Positions 46,708 through 61,545 of a DNA stretch of 64,000 nucleotides are shown piece by piece. The first letter of the stretch is position 1; each line of letters starts with the position of its first letter. Source of the stretch: Apostichopus japonicus (Eukaryota; Echinodermata; Holothuroidea; Aspidochirotida; Stichopodidae); the NCBI RefSeq assembly GCF_037975245.1, contig NC_092568.1:40960631-41024630 (forward strand). The letters are read 5' to 3'. Position numbers and translations under genes: made by a program. The notes under the pieces were generated by a model, which saw only the letters and a list, made by a program, of their open reading frames with translations, was not told where the DNA came from and ran no database searches.

Positions 46708-48251
46708 ATAGGGTACATGAAGCAAAAGGTCTGTTAGTAGATTGTTGGACAACAACCCACATAATTAATGATGAGTCAAAGTTTGTAAGATTTGAAGATA
46801 ACTTCAATCCCAGTGACCATTACATTGAGTTAGCTGATGGCAGTAGAAAGAACAATGTTGCCATAAAGAGAGGTGATGCTCAAATTTCACTTGTAGATTC
46901 GACTGGTAAAACCCAAACAGCCATCTTAGAAAATGCATTATATGTACCATCCTTTAAGCAAAATATCTTTTCGGTGCAAGCTGCAACTGAAAAGGGTGCT
47001 TCTGTTCAATTTAAGCCAAATGCTGCAGAGTTGGTGAGTCCAGAAGGCACCAAATTTAATATCGAGAGAAATGGTCGTCTGTATTACCTGAATAATACAA
47101 TCTCCAATAAGATTGCATCCCATACTTTGAAAGAATGGCATGAAATTCTTGGCCATTGTAATGTAAAAGATGTGCTCAAACTGAAAGATGTCGTAGAGGG
47201 TATGAATATTACTGGTAAGCACGAGTTGGATTGTGGCATCTGCATAGAGGGCAAAATGACACAGTATCAAAATAGAGAGCCTGACAAGCGTGCTTGTTCT
47301 ATTTTGGAACTTGTGCATTGTGACTTAGCAGGCCCGATTGAACCTATTGCCCATGATGATTTTCGATATGCAATGAGTTTTGTTGATGACTATTCTGGCC
47401 TTATTATGGTGTATTTCTTGAGAGAAAAGAGTGACACCCTGCGTGCAACTGAAAAATTCCTGGCCGATATTGCACCACATGGCTCTGTAAAATGTATTAG
47501 AAGTGATCAAGGGGGTGAATTTGTGTCAAAAGCATTTGAATCTTTGCTTGTAAAGAATCATATCAAACACGAAAAGTCAGCGCCATATTCCCCACATCAA
47601 AATGGTACTGCTGAAAGAGCATGGCGTTCACTGTTTGAGATGGCAAGATGTTTACTGTTACAGTCGCAGTTGCCAAAGGCACTGTGGACTTATGCTGTTA
47701 TGTTTTCAGCATATGTTCGTAACAGATGTTACAACTCAAGACTTCAGAAAACCCCATTTGAGTTATTTACCGGCCAAAAACCCAACATTAGTGGTATGCA
47801 TGTTTTCGGTACCATCTGTTATGCCTACATACAAAACAAGAAAAAATTAGATGCTAGAAGTGAAAGAGGAATTTTCATAGGCTATGACAAGGGAAGTCCA
47901 GCTTATCTTGTCTATTTTCCTGAAAGCCAACTAATCAAGAGAGTCAGGTGTGTTAAGTTTCCAAAGAGAGCTGACATTGTTTCTAGTGGTGATAAGTCTA
48001 GTGATCTAGCAAGTAACCCAATTGATGATGATAGCCTCATTATGAGAAATAAACCAGAGTCCGTCACAGAGGAAGAACCACCTGTTCAAGTGATGGGAGT
48101 CACGAAGCTGTTAATCAAAATGTCAACCCTGAGCATATTGCAAGGGAACAGTCTGACCAAGAGAGTAGTAGTTCTCAGAGGTACCCACGTAGGGAGCGAA
48201 AAAGCCCTAAGTATCTTGAAGATTACAACATTGATAATGATGACAGTGTAA
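46683..48251 (+). CDS. pol: Copia protease-integrase part of Pol
   Basis: 522 codons. The protease site reads LLVDCWTTTHII. The aspartate is present, but the usual G-A after D-(S/T/C) is replaced by W-T, so protease function is doubtful. The region LADGSRKNN is typical of Copia proteases. The integrase follows, with a zinc-binding HEILGHCN...CGIC and the catalytic core: HCDLAGP, FVDDYSG, IRSDQGGEF and SPHQNGTAERAW (D, D and E residues). A GYDKGSPAYLVYFP-type C-terminal region follows. The reading frame shifts near 48090 into the reverse transcriptase frame, leaving a spurious tail. Confidence 0.9.
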   Translation: MGFDTDQLDRVHEAKGLLVDCWTTTHIINDESKFVRFEDNFNPSDHYIELADGSRKNNVAIKRGDAQISLVDSTGKTQTAILENALYVPSFKQNIFSVQAATEKGASVQFKPNAAELVSPEGTKFNIERNGRLYYLNNTISNKIASHTLKEWHEILGHCNVKDVLKLKDVVEGMNITGKHELDCGICIEGKMTQYQNREPDKRACSILELVHCDLAGPIEPIAHDDFRYAMSFVDDYSGLIMVYFLREKSDTLRATEKFLADIAPHGSVKCIRSDQGGEFVSKAFESLLVKNHIKHEKSAPYSPHQNGTAERAWRSLFEMARCLLLQSQLPKALWTYAVMFSAYVRNRCYNSRLQKTPFELFTGQKPNISGMHVFGTICYAYIQNKKKLDARSERGIFIGYDKGSPAYLVYFPESQLIKRVRCVKFPKRADIVSSGDKSSDLASNPIDDDSLIMRNKPESVTEEEPPVQVMGVTKLLIKMSTLSILQGNSLTKRVVVLRGTHVGSEKALSILKITTLIMMTV

Positions 48252-49840
48252 ACTATTCAATACATTATTGCTACAGGTTAGCTGATGTACCAAAGACATA
48301 CCAAGAAGCTATCACTTGCCCTGCCTCAAGTGACTGGCAGAAAGCTATGAAGGATGAGATGAGTGCCTTGAGAGAGAATGACACTTTCGAATTAAATCCC
48401 CTACCAGAAGGTAGGAAGGTAGTGGGAGGTCGATGGGTTTATGCTGTAAAACTTGGCCCAAATGATGAAGAGCAATATAAAGCTCGCTATGTTGCTAAGG
48501 GATTTTCCCAATTACCCAATGTTGACTACAATGAGACATTCTCTCCGACAGCACGAATCTCATCCATCCGAGCGTTGATGCAATTGAGTATTCAACATAA
48601 CTTAATTGTCCACCAAATGGATGTTAAGACGGCTTATTTAAATGCTCCAATAGATTGTGAACTTTATGTCGAACAACCAGAAGGTTTTGCAGTAAGTGGT
48701 AATAATGGTGAGAAGTTGGTCTGCAGACTGAAGAAGTCATTATATGGTCTGAAGCAAAGTGGTCGAAATTGGAATAGCCTTTTGCATTCCTACTTTGTTG
48801 GGGAGAGTTATTCTCAATCACTTGTAGACCCTTGTGTGTATACTAAACATGAAGAAAATGATATGACCATAATTCTTGTCTGGGTTGATGATATCATCAT
48901 CACAACCAATAGAGACTCTATACTGGAGGATGTCAAAAGAGGTTTAACCTCTAGATTCAAAATGAAAGACTTAGGTGAAATTTCGATGTTTCTAGGTATA
49001 CGTTTCATCTGCGAGGTTGACATGATCAAAATAAACCAGTCCAAGTATATAGAGAAAATGTTGCTGAAGTATGGTATGAAGGACTGTAAAGCACGATCAA
49101 CTCCATGTGAAATGAATGTAGACAAAGTTTTTGAGAATCCTGAAGATCAGATAGAGTTAACTGATGCTAGACTCTATAGAGAGATAGTTGGTAGTCTGAT
49201 CTACGTAATGACATCAACCAGGCCAGATCTGTGTTATACTGTGACAAAGTTGGCACAGCACATGTCAAATCCAACCATGGCCCACTTAACCATGGCAAAA
49301 CATGCTTTACGCTATCTGAAGGGTACGATCAATCAAAGTTTAATCTACAGAAAGTCTGTGGAACCTCTAAGTTTAATTGGTTTTTGTGATTCAAGTTGGG
49401 GCAATTCAGAAGACCGTCGTAGCATTACAGGTTACTGTTTCCAACTTTCTGAGAATGGCCCACTGATATCGTGGAAAAGTACTAAACAGCGTACAGTTGC
49501 TTTGTCCACATGCGAAGCTGAGTATATGGCGTTAGCAGCTGCTACACAGGAAGCAAAATTCTTAGTACAGCTATGGAGAAGCATGACAAATTCCGACTCA
49601 GTGAACACTGTTTCATTGTATTGTGATAACCAAGGTGCTTTAGCCCTAGCCAAAAATCCTGTTCACCATCAGAGGTCAAAACATATTGATATAAGGTACC
49701 ACTTCATTTGGTTGGAAGTCCAGAAAGGTAACTTACAACTTGTTTATGTTCCATCGGAACAAAATGTTGCTGATATATTTACCAAACCTGTGAGTGGGTC
49801 CAAATTACAGAAGTTTGGCAGCCAGATCATGGGTATCTAG
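48093..49840 (+). CDS. pol: Copia reverse transcriptase-RNase H part of Pol
   Basis: The open frame from about 48093 (first ATG 48347) gives the Copia RT pattern: RWVYAVKLG, ARYVAKGFSQ, FSPTARISSIR, QMDVKTAYLNA, KKSLYGLKQSGRNW and catalytic VWVDDIIITT. The RNase H domain has FCDSSWGNSEDRRS, STCEAEYMAL, YCDNQGALAL and SKHIDIRYHF, which supply the D-E-D-D residues. It ends near VADIFTKPVSGSKLQKF as in related elements. No stop interrupts it. Confidence 0.93.
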
Positions 49841-50038
49841 GTAGCTGAGTTATTGACGCAGAACTAAATGTTTTGAACTCAATCATTTACAGTTTGAACT
49901 GGTTAACCTTTTTATATTCCATATATGTCAATTGTTATAGAAGGTTTTATTATTCTCTGAGTTTTTCTAAACGTTTTTGATATTCAAAAGCATATATTCT
50001 CATGTTTATTATGTAACCACCATAAGTTTAAGTGGGGG

Positions 50039-50199
50039 TGTTGATGTATGTAAACTTATTTGTGTGCACCCTGTTCTCTGTTACCACGTTTCTATGTTAC
50101 ACATACTGCATTACTCTCTCTTGCCTTATCTGAATAAAACGTGACAGATCCTACTTTTATTGTTAAAACCATCTTTCCACCGTCATGGCGTCTACAACA
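50039..50199 (+). repeat. Copia right LTR
   Basis: 161 bp, identical to the left LTR by eye except at the second base, where it has the expected TG start. It is preceded by the purine tract AAGTGGGGG. Confidence 0.93.
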
Positions 50200-50203
50200 A
50201 GTA

Positions 50204-50839
50204 TACTCAAATTAAGTTGTGTGGACTCTTGTGTAACAAGCTAGTATACCTCAAATTAAGATGTGTGTACTATTTGTGTGACAAGCTAGTATACTTCAAG
50301 TTAAATTGTGTTTTATTGTGTGACAAGCTAGTATACTTCAAATTAAGATGTGTGTACTATTTGTCTGACAATCTAGTATACCTCAAATTAAGATGTGTGT
50401 ACTCTTAGTGTGACAAGCTAGTATACTTCAAATTAAGTTGTGTGACTATTTGTGTGACAAGCTAGTATCAATTAAGATGTGTGTGCTATTTGTGTGGCAA
50501 GCTAGTATACTCAAATTAAGTTGTGTGTACTGTTGTGTGACAAGCTAGTATACCTCAAAATAAGTTGTGTGTACTGTTGTGTGACAAGCTAGTATACCTC
50601 AAAATAAGATGTGTGTACTATTTGTGTGACAAGCTAGTATACTTCGAATTAAGATGTGTGTACTATTTGTGTGACAAGCTAGTATACTCAAATTAAGTTG
50701 TGTGACTATTTGTGTGACAAGCTAGTATAAATTAAGATGTGTGTACTATATGTGTGACAAGCTAGTATACTTCAAGGTAAGATGTGTTCTATTGTGTGAC
50801 AAGCTAGTATACTTCAAATTAAGATGTGTGTACTTTTTA
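50204..50839. repeat. Minisatellite, copy B, right part
   Basis: About 15 further units, more heterogeneous than in copy A, with more 45-bp variants carrying TATACTTCAAATTAA or TATACCTCAAA. Together with the left part it makes roughly 21 units, against about 65 in copy A. Confidence 0.93.
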
Positions 50840-51726
50840 TGTTCTGGTAAAATCATTAAATATCCAGAAGTCCCAATCTTGATTGAACTTTTTTGAACTG
50901 ATGCTAATGCTTTTAGTAGAGAAGAAAAAATGATGTAAAAGCAAAGGTTGGATGAACTCCATTTATGGTACATATACATACAGACGTTCAACTTAAAAGA
51001 TTCTTTTTCAATTCTGACAATACTTGTTTACAATAAGGATAGGACTAGTAGAAGATGGTCAAATTGATCTAAGGACTTCTGAGACTCTGCATGTCAGTTA
51101 GTGACATTTATCAAAGCAATGGAAAAGCTACATGATATAGTTACTTTGCAAATAGTTGCTAGTTACATTACTGGTTGAATCAGAGATATTGCAGATTTCA
51201 ATTTGACAGAATATTTTAAAAAAAACATTTAAGTAGCTGAAGAGGTAGTTATTACTTCATATTTGCAAGATGGATTTTTATTGGTTGCAGTGTGTATATG
51301 CTACAACCTTTTGCAAAGCATATGAGTTACTCATCATGTGGGTAGTTGACTCGTTTAGATGTATTTGTGAGTTGCTGGATTATCTCACATTCTGTAGGAG
51401 TTACCTCCGCTTGATCAGGTTAATGGGATATATACTGTAGGCTGTGACTCTAATGGGTCGTAAACATAAAATATCTTCCACGTGGTGATATAGGCAATCA
51501 TGTTTGTAAGTCTCTCCTTTGATTTGGTTACTTTAAGTGTAAATTATTCAGCAGTGATAAGTTTTTTTTTTTCAAATTTATCTAGGTGCAGGTGAATAGC
51601 GCACATGAAGGTTTTACTTTATAATGGTAACTATTTTGTTGACTTTTATGTAACTAGGATACTGTATATAAGAAAGATAAATACCAACTTTAGAGGACAT
51701 CAGCTTTTCAATTCTTCTCACACTAG

Positions 51727-54540
<2,814 letters not shown>

Positions 54541-54550
54541 GTTAGTTTTA

Positions 54551-56135
54551 TGTTTCACTGGTCAGGTCTCGAGAATTTTTTTTTTTTGGACTAAAATTTA
54601 ATCAAATAAACTTCCTGTTGTTTATTACGAGGTATATAATGTTATTTCGGCAAAATTATCATTTTATGTTGGCTCCCTTGAAAGTTCAGTTCGTATCACT
54701 ACACTTTGTAAAAAAATCTCCGCACCTGAAAAATCTCCGTACATAATGCACGTAAAAATAGTAAGCGATGTTACACTGTCATCTCTCATTGACATTGGTC
54801 GTTGAACAAAACTGAAATTTGGACTTGCTTCAAGTTCACTGCAATAAACTTTCTTACAGTAATATACATTACTGTTGCTGATGAAGGAAGAACCCATAAA
54901 GCTCAGACAGCAGTAACATTGTGATACTTGAAAAACTTTTTGTTAAAATATGCGGGCTTTTTTCCCTTGTTTTTAGCACACATTATGTTTATGGTGAGGT
55001 TCCCGCGAATACTGCTTGCTAACTTATCTTTGGGAAAATGAATAAATGATGGTGTTTAATGAAGTTGAATCGTTCGAAGATACGGATTGGCAAACTAGTT
55101 CTTCATCTGATGAGTCGCTTGTTGGTGGTGATATGGGTTTTGGTGTTTGATGGTCGATATCCGTCGGTGTGACGTCGCCCTTTGCTGGAAGATTACCTCT
55201 TGTCAATTGATGTGGTAGGGTTGAAATCTGTTATGGACGGGTCATTCTCAGTAATGTGCTTTTATTGATTCTTTTGATTCTATTGACGGTTGCAAATCCC
55301 CTTTCACAAGCTGCAGAACTCACTGGCAGAACCACCATTACTTTAAAATAATTCAGACAACAGAGGATAGCTGCAGCCATCCTGGATTACAAGCTGGGAT
55401 AGGGGACCAAATGGCATATTTTTGCCACTGACTTGAGACTTGAGTTGAGCCCACTCTTTTTTAATTTCCTCCTTTATTTCTTCAAACCATCTGGGTTGTT
55501 CTGATCATTTAGCAGCATAGTTCTACAATGATCAGCCATCCTCCCAAGTTCTCTAACACCTGATGAATTCAAAGTTTTGTCTTTTCTTGCTGGTCATTAT
55601 AAGGGTCAACAAGTTGGTAACAGAACTGAAAGTTTGTCGACAAACGCCGAAGATATGTCTCATATTACTGACTTGTGAATTGGGATACAATGTTTTACGT
55701 ATTGACATGTCAGGTAGGCCTTTTTGCGCAATTGCCGTTATCCTACTGACAACATTGTTTTCATTTGTACCGATCGTACAATCCCTGTTTGAGTTTTTGT
55801 TACGCATTTATTCAAGTTTGTAGTTTTCTATTTTGGTTACACCTATCGTGCATCATTTGGTTTGAGCGATTAGTATCAAATTAGTTTCGAGCATATGAAC
55901 AGAGCTATTCCTTAGGAACTACTTGTAACAGTGCACTTGCTAATTCTACTGTAATGTTTAACATTAGGTAATATGCCTTTGTTGATTGGCTCACAAGTTA
56001 ATAGTAAGCCTATCGTATAAAGGCAGTGAGCGAATGAGCCACTCGCCAAATGTCGAGCGTAATGCATTTTTTGCTCGCCAGTCGCAAACTTCTACTCGCC
56101 ATTGGCGAATTGGCGACCGTATTTGTTGGGGCCTG
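54551..56135 (-). mobile_element. Old hAT transposon, copy B (left end deleted)
   Basis: It shares its right end (CAGGCCTCAACA-type, here CAGGCCCCAACA inward) with the copy A element. The first ~500 bp, including the left end, are missing, because homology resumes at TTTCACTGGTCAGGTCTCGA. It retains transposase sequence (55231-55560) that copy A has lost. Confidence 0.72.
55231..55560 (-). pseudogene. hAT transposase C-terminal (hATC dimerisation) domain relic
   Basis: Read on the minus strand, it contains LPVSSAACERGFATVNRIK, the signature of hAT C-terminal dimerisation domains, ending at a stop at 55231-55233. The preceding part is in a different frame (a shift near 55370-55420). Copy A has a precise-looking deletion of this block, with TCTGTTAT joined to ATGTTTTACG (about 25548). 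Confidence 0.8.
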
Positions 56136-56546
56136 ATACTATTTCTGATGTTGACTTTCTGCAATTCGACTAAATACAGAGTATAAATACTGTTGAGGTT
56201 CAGGAAAAACCTGTGAGAAAGGGTTGGAAGTTACCTTCATTCTCCCAACGTCTGGAAAGCAAAGGAAAGTATGTTAGAAATGTATCAAATCGTCTTCTAA
56301 ATCAATTTCAGTGAATAGGGCTTTATCGACTAGTAGGCTTACCTTACTAAAATGCTAGAATACAACGGTATGGTGTACAGTGTAATCGTTGAAACTGATT
56401 CATGGCGTCTACAGTTTCAGTTAAAATCTTTACAAATGACTGCCATACTGATTATTATCCAGAATATATACTGTTGTATAACATTATTATATAGTATACC
56501 ATTTTAAAATTAAAAGAAATATACATGAATGGACACATATGCAGTA

Positions 56547-57140
56547 ATAATAATAATAAATAAGTTATTAATATAGCGCCAAATACCAAAAGGCCTCTAG
56601 GCGCTTTACAAAACCTAAAACAAATACCAAAAACTAAAAAGACAGAGAAATCAAAGGAATAAAAAGTCTAGAAAACACATAAACGAAAATTAAACAGTAT
56701 GTAAAATACGAACACAAAAATCTAAAAACACGACAAGACTATGAAACAGAACAAAACCTATAAAAAAAACAAAAAAAAACAAAGGATAAGCACATAAAAT
56801 TGAGTTGTACAAAAGTAAATGTCTAGATAAAAACACGAGCATATAAAAGTGACAAAATCACGTTGAGAAACTTAAAAGATGTGTTTTTAAAATTTCCTTA
56901 AATATAGCGAGAGATTTGGCAGTCTTTACGTCGTGTGGTAGAAGCTTTGGTGCAGCGACCGCGAAAGCACGATCTCCGTAGTTCTCGGTTGAGACGTTTT
57001 TTCAGGGGGACCACGAGGAGTGCCTGCGATGCTGAACGGAGCGAGCGTCCCGGGGTATAAGCAGCGAGATGATCTCTGATGTAAGCAGATTATTGTCTAG
57101 AATCCTGCTGCTACGAAACTTCGGAATGACATAACGACTC
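56547..57140 (-). mobile_element. LINE 3' end, minus strand (CR1/L2 type)
   Basis: Minus strand: a region with GTGCAGCGACCGCGAAAGCA (on plus), then an A/T-rich stretch, then GGCGCTATATTAATAACTTA and an AAT-repeat tail at 56545-56561. It is inserted in the AAT microsatellite where copies A and B lose homology. Confidence 0.65.
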
Positions 57141-57929
57141 TGGCAATCAAATCTTTTATTTTTCAAAACACCCCTTTCTGTTGTTCCTGTTCTTCCTAAA
57201 AGGAAACTGCTGAGCTCCAGAAGAAGCAGCAGTGGTACCAACAAAACCAGGTGAACATGCAAAAGGATGACGAAGAAGAGTACATGAATACTGCAGTGAA
57301 GCTATGTTTGGAATTAACATACTGCAACTAAGTCTAAACAGGTAGGGATAAAAGCACCTATTCCTGCCTCCCGCAACTCCCCTCCCCCCCCCCCCGCCAC
57401 AACTACCATCCATATCACTCCAATCCCTCCACAAACAAGTTGTTGGTAAATCCATTTTGACAAATATCCAACGAAGAAATAACCTGTAACAAGAGATTAC
57501 TATGTACGATGTAAACTGTGTTATTATGTTCTTGGTGAAACAGGCCACATCCTCATTCCATACGACTCACACCCATTATGATCTCCCTGCCTATAGCAAA
57601 TACCACCCGAGTTCCCTGTTTTGGGCCAAAAACAGAGGAGATTGAATACCTATCGAGTTTGTAATGATAGCCATACTGAACGCTCCCCTGCACAAATTCA
57701 TGATTAAAGTTAAACACACAGTGTACTTTTCAGTGGTCAAGCCAAATTTGTCTTCACACAGGAAGTAGTACTGGTCACTAGAGCTCTTGTGTTTTGAAAT
57801 TATATGGTGGCTGGTCAATTAGGTGCGCCCAAGAATGGATCCTAATGGCAGTACTTGGGTAGTTTATGCTATCATGTAACAAATTATTAATGCTCCAGTG
57901 AATTTGTGGACTGTTTTTCTATAGGCAGG
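57141..57929. other. Single-copy DNA with one weak exon-like segment
   Basis: 57203-57250 is a 48-bp open segment behind a pyrimidine-rich AAAG and before CCAG|GTGAAC. Its predicted peptide is ETAELQKKQQWYQQNQ. Alone it cannot be called an exon. A C-tract lies at 57385-57394. Nothing else is recognised. Confidence 0.35.
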
Positions 57930-58254
57930 CTTGACCGTCATGCCGCACCAAACTTTCTGGTGGTGCTACTGTTGGCAGATGTTTTGATTGGTAGATGACT
58001 TAGTTTGAGACGGCGTTGTTGTATCTTACAGGATAGTTTTGGTTCGTTGCCATACAGTTCAGTATTTGTCATATGTTGACTCCAATGTACATTTAAACAT
58101 TTCCGTAAAAGTCTTGTGTAACACCCATCTAGTTTTGCTTCCAATTCCCTCGTAACTGTCTATGTATCGGAGCCATACATGATGACAGACTGTACAGTTG
58201 ATTTAAAATGTCTAGTTTGGTCTTTCTGTTGAGGCCAGATTTCCACACAGTGTC

Positions 58255-58322
<68 letters not shown>

Positions 58323-58380
58323 CACATGCTTGCTGTTTCATTATATATACTATAGCTAATAATAAACATGGGTTTAACAT
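57930..58380 (-). pseudogene. LINE reverse transcriptase C-terminal relic, split by a microsatellite
   Basis: On the minus strand the reading frames give MDTVWKSGLNRKTKLDI, then LDGCYTRLLRKCLNVHW and TNTELYGNEPKLSCKI with QQRRLKLSHL, the C-terminal region typical of RTE-like LINE proteins. A (TA)n tract (58259-58318) lies next to the upstream part. Only this fragment remains. Confidence 0.75.
58259..58318. repeat. (TA)n microsatellite
   Basis: TA tract of 60 bp within LINE-derived sequence. Confidence 0.95.
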
Positions 58381-61315
58381 TAGGCGTAGTTCTTACTTAG
58401 CAAGAAGTACATTTTTCGAATCAATCTGACATATTTAGTCATATTCGGCAAGCATTACCTTTAATTATGAGGCATATTTATCGTAATCTTAGCAATAAAG
58501 GTTACAAAGAACTAACCAACTGACGTTTACTGACATCAGCGCTATACCTTATACACTACGATGTGGTTTGTGTTCCATCCGCAAAAGATTCCCCGACGAG
58601 CTGATCAGACGGAAATTTATTGATTTTCCTGAACGCAATCAGTGGCGTGTGTGACCTATTTTAATGTAATTATTGCCGGTAAGAATTATGGCAACGACAT
58701 AATTATACGATAAGAGATCATATTAATTATATTTATCGTGTAATACGGTATCTGGTATGAAAACAAAATAGGTTTTTCAATTCATTTTTGCTGGGGTTTT
58801 CTTTTCGCTACAATTTCTTCAAATTTATCTTTCAAATGATATATTTTCTTTCTGAGACATTAGTTTTTACTTATTTTTGTCAGAGGCTTTGTAATAATAT
58901 TATGGATGTGCAAAGAAATGAACATCTCTTTAACTTACCAATATAGAAATAAAAGTGATTTCTTTTATGTGTTTGTCTGATTAATATAAGTTGACATTGT
59001 TCTGGGGGAAGCAAATAAATATTCGAGTTAGTTATATCATAACCATGCTTGCCGTAGATAACAAATGTAAATATAATTCACTGCATCAAACAAACATCAG
59101 AATCTTAGTTGGTCGTAACTTATTTGGTTAGACGAAGAACATACAACCTTTTAAATAATTTACAACTAGGGTAAAAGAGAGAGAAATTAAACTTCCGGCG
59201 TTACTAAATCTTTTTAGCCTACTTTCATATTGTCGTTCCAAGGAAGCTCATGCAGTTGAGCTAATTCACATATGAAATAGTAAGCAACTTGAAATCATTT
59301 AATCAACCAGGAAGCGTGTTACTGATGGCAAATAATTCATGTAAGTGAAGTTTAATTTAACATACAAATCTATCTCTGGTATTATATCAGCTACATATGG
59401 TTATGTTTACAATTGGGCATTTCAAATATCTCCTCAACGATGAATTCAAACGCCATAAAAGTATTAAAAAAACGATCAATTTCCGTTTCCTATTTTCGGG
59501 AAACGTGTTTCCCAAGATTTTAGTTCACGTCTCACTACTATGACATATGTCCTTCAGGTTATAGCTTTATATCTATAGATAAGTTTAACGAAGGATTGTT
59601 TAACCTTGTCTTCCTCTAATTCGTTTTCTTCAGGTCATTAACGACCGATATGCTCAGCGCTATACACAACATATTAATTACGTCTTCTTACTTATATTTC
59701 TTGTTCTATTCAAACATGTTTTATTAATTGTGAACAGGCATGGAAAAGATTGCAGTTTCTCTCAAAAGTAGATTTTTTTTAATAGCTATTGTGGACAACC
59801 ATACAGGTAACCAGGAATGGCAATATTAAACACACAAACTGCTACTATGACTGAGCGGATACGGGGGAAATGTTGTTGGAGGAGAGGGTTGATAAATTAT
59901 TTTAGCTCTAGTTCAGCGAGGGAATTTGCATTGGACAAAATATGTGCATTTTAGCAAGTATGATGAATTTCAAATTCCGTTCAGACACATAATTTTGGAA
60001 CACAATATTAAACTAGAAAAGTTAAAAGAATTACTGATCATGTATGTGACCTTCAACTGCTTTCCCCATCTAGTAGTTGGTGTTGATTATTGACGATATT
60101 TGCCGTAAGGATTTCAAGGCAAAGTGTATAAACTATAAGTACCCCTTGTGGGATCACTCGGAAAGAATGTATTGATGGACCATACGTGCAACACAAAATT
60201 TGAATTTTTGCCTATAGGGTGGTGTATGTCGATAGAAATTATAAAAATTGTCAATATTATCAAGTAATATGAAATTTAATTTCTACACGCAAATGTTCCT
60301 TTAGATGAAATTACCGCCCTCTGCTGCAACAATTATAATTTGTACATATTCGATACTTTGAAGAAAAAAGAAAAGAAAAATATCGTTTGCTGTGAAAGTG
60401 ATCGTGCTGCAATAAACTAAAACATTATTATAGGATTAAAAGTTCAATATTAATTTTTGGAGTTGGTAAAGTACAAAGAGCAGCAGATATAAATAGGAAG
60501 ACCAACCAACTGATGAAAACATTAGTCCGTTTTGTTCTCAGTTTCATACTTTTCCAGAACAAACCATGTAATTAGATTAGGTTTACTGCCTCCGTGAATA
60601 TTTTATTCGCCAATAATGGCAGCCGAGGGGCGTTTCTGATAGATATATAAACGTAATGGTTCAATCTTATATCTTGTTAGCATGTTAATTCATCGAAGCT
60701 AACAGATGGTGATCACGTCATGCACGTTCCGTTTATGTTATTTGGTCTTAATCGGTAATAATAACTTTAAAAAAAGGAAGGTTCTATGTTTATCTATATT
60801 TTGTAATGAAATTAAACGGTGCAACAATATTTTTGTTCGTCTGTCAGCCGTCGTTATTTTTCTGACTCGAAATCCATATTTAACTTCCTTATTGTGAAAT
60901 TTCCGAAAGGAGGTTTTCTACTTATTTCTCAAAAAAAAAAAAAAAATTCAGCACTTAGCTATATCGAAAGTGCGAGGAATGGACCTTGCAAAAATAGCAA
61001 ACGAATTTGGTGTTCATATTTAATACATCGCAGACTACAGCCGGTTATCATGGAATCGTCTTTATAACAGATTTAAAGACTGATTTCAAACTTGTTTATA
61101 ATAGATTTCGTTGCAACAGCAAGCCCACTGCAACATATTAACTTCTGCAAGTCTCCGCAGACTTTTGTTGGTTATTTTGTATCCATATCTTATTGTCTAC
61201 GTTTTGCTTCAGAAAACTTAAAGTATACAAATGAACTCTTTTAAGCTATAGTTACATATTGCAGCAGTAAGGTATATGATCAGTCCACACGTGTTGTTAC
61301 CAAGCAAACGACAAC
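58381..61315. other. Single-copy intergenic DNA
   Basis: AT-rich (TA and T runs, an A run at 60932-60948). No open frame with coding features, no RNA gene and no repeat structure was recognised. Confidence 0.5.
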
Positions 61316-61545
61316 TTTTTACCACGCATACAGTCAGACGACAACTGGTTACCACGCATACAGGCAGACGATAACTGGTTACCACGCATACAGTCAGACG
61401 ACAACTGGTGACCACGCATACAGTCAGACGACAACTGGTTACCACGCATACAGTCAGACGACAACTGGTTACCACACATACAGGCAGACGATAACTGGCT
61501 ACCACGCATGCAGGCAGACGATAACTGGTTACCACGCATTCATCC
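61316..61545. repeat. 30-bp minisatellite, about eight units
   Basis: Units read ACCACGCATACAGTCAGACG followed by ACAACTGGTT, alternating with a CAGGCAGACGATAACTGG variant. Because the unit is a multiple of three, all frames stay open and give false proteins on the minus strand with repeating CVVTSCRLTV. Confidence 0.93.

Larger units (their letters stand above)
45742..50199 (+). mobile_element. Ty1/copia LTR retrotransposon, nearly intact and young
   Basis: It has 161-bp LTRs (45742-45902 and 50039-50199) with the inverted ends TGTTG...CAACA. The second base of the left LTR is A instead of G, and I see no other difference. Gag, protease, integrase, reverse transcriptase and RNase H follow in the Copia order. 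AGTA flanks both sides, but this motif recurs in every unit of the host minisatellite, so the target duplication cannot be proven. It is absent from copy A. There are three frame changes (near 46120, 46690 and 48090). PPT-like AAGTGGGGG lies just before the right LTR. Confidence 0.95.

Noticed and set aside
46167-49653. Minus-strand and alternate-frame open frames in the Copia element
   Set aside because: Antisense shadows of gag and pol, which carry all expected catalytic motifs on the plus strand.
56982-57110. Possible structured RNA gene
   Set aside because: The GC-richer stretch belongs to the widely repeated 3' region of a minus-strand LINE and has no independent RNA signature that I could see.
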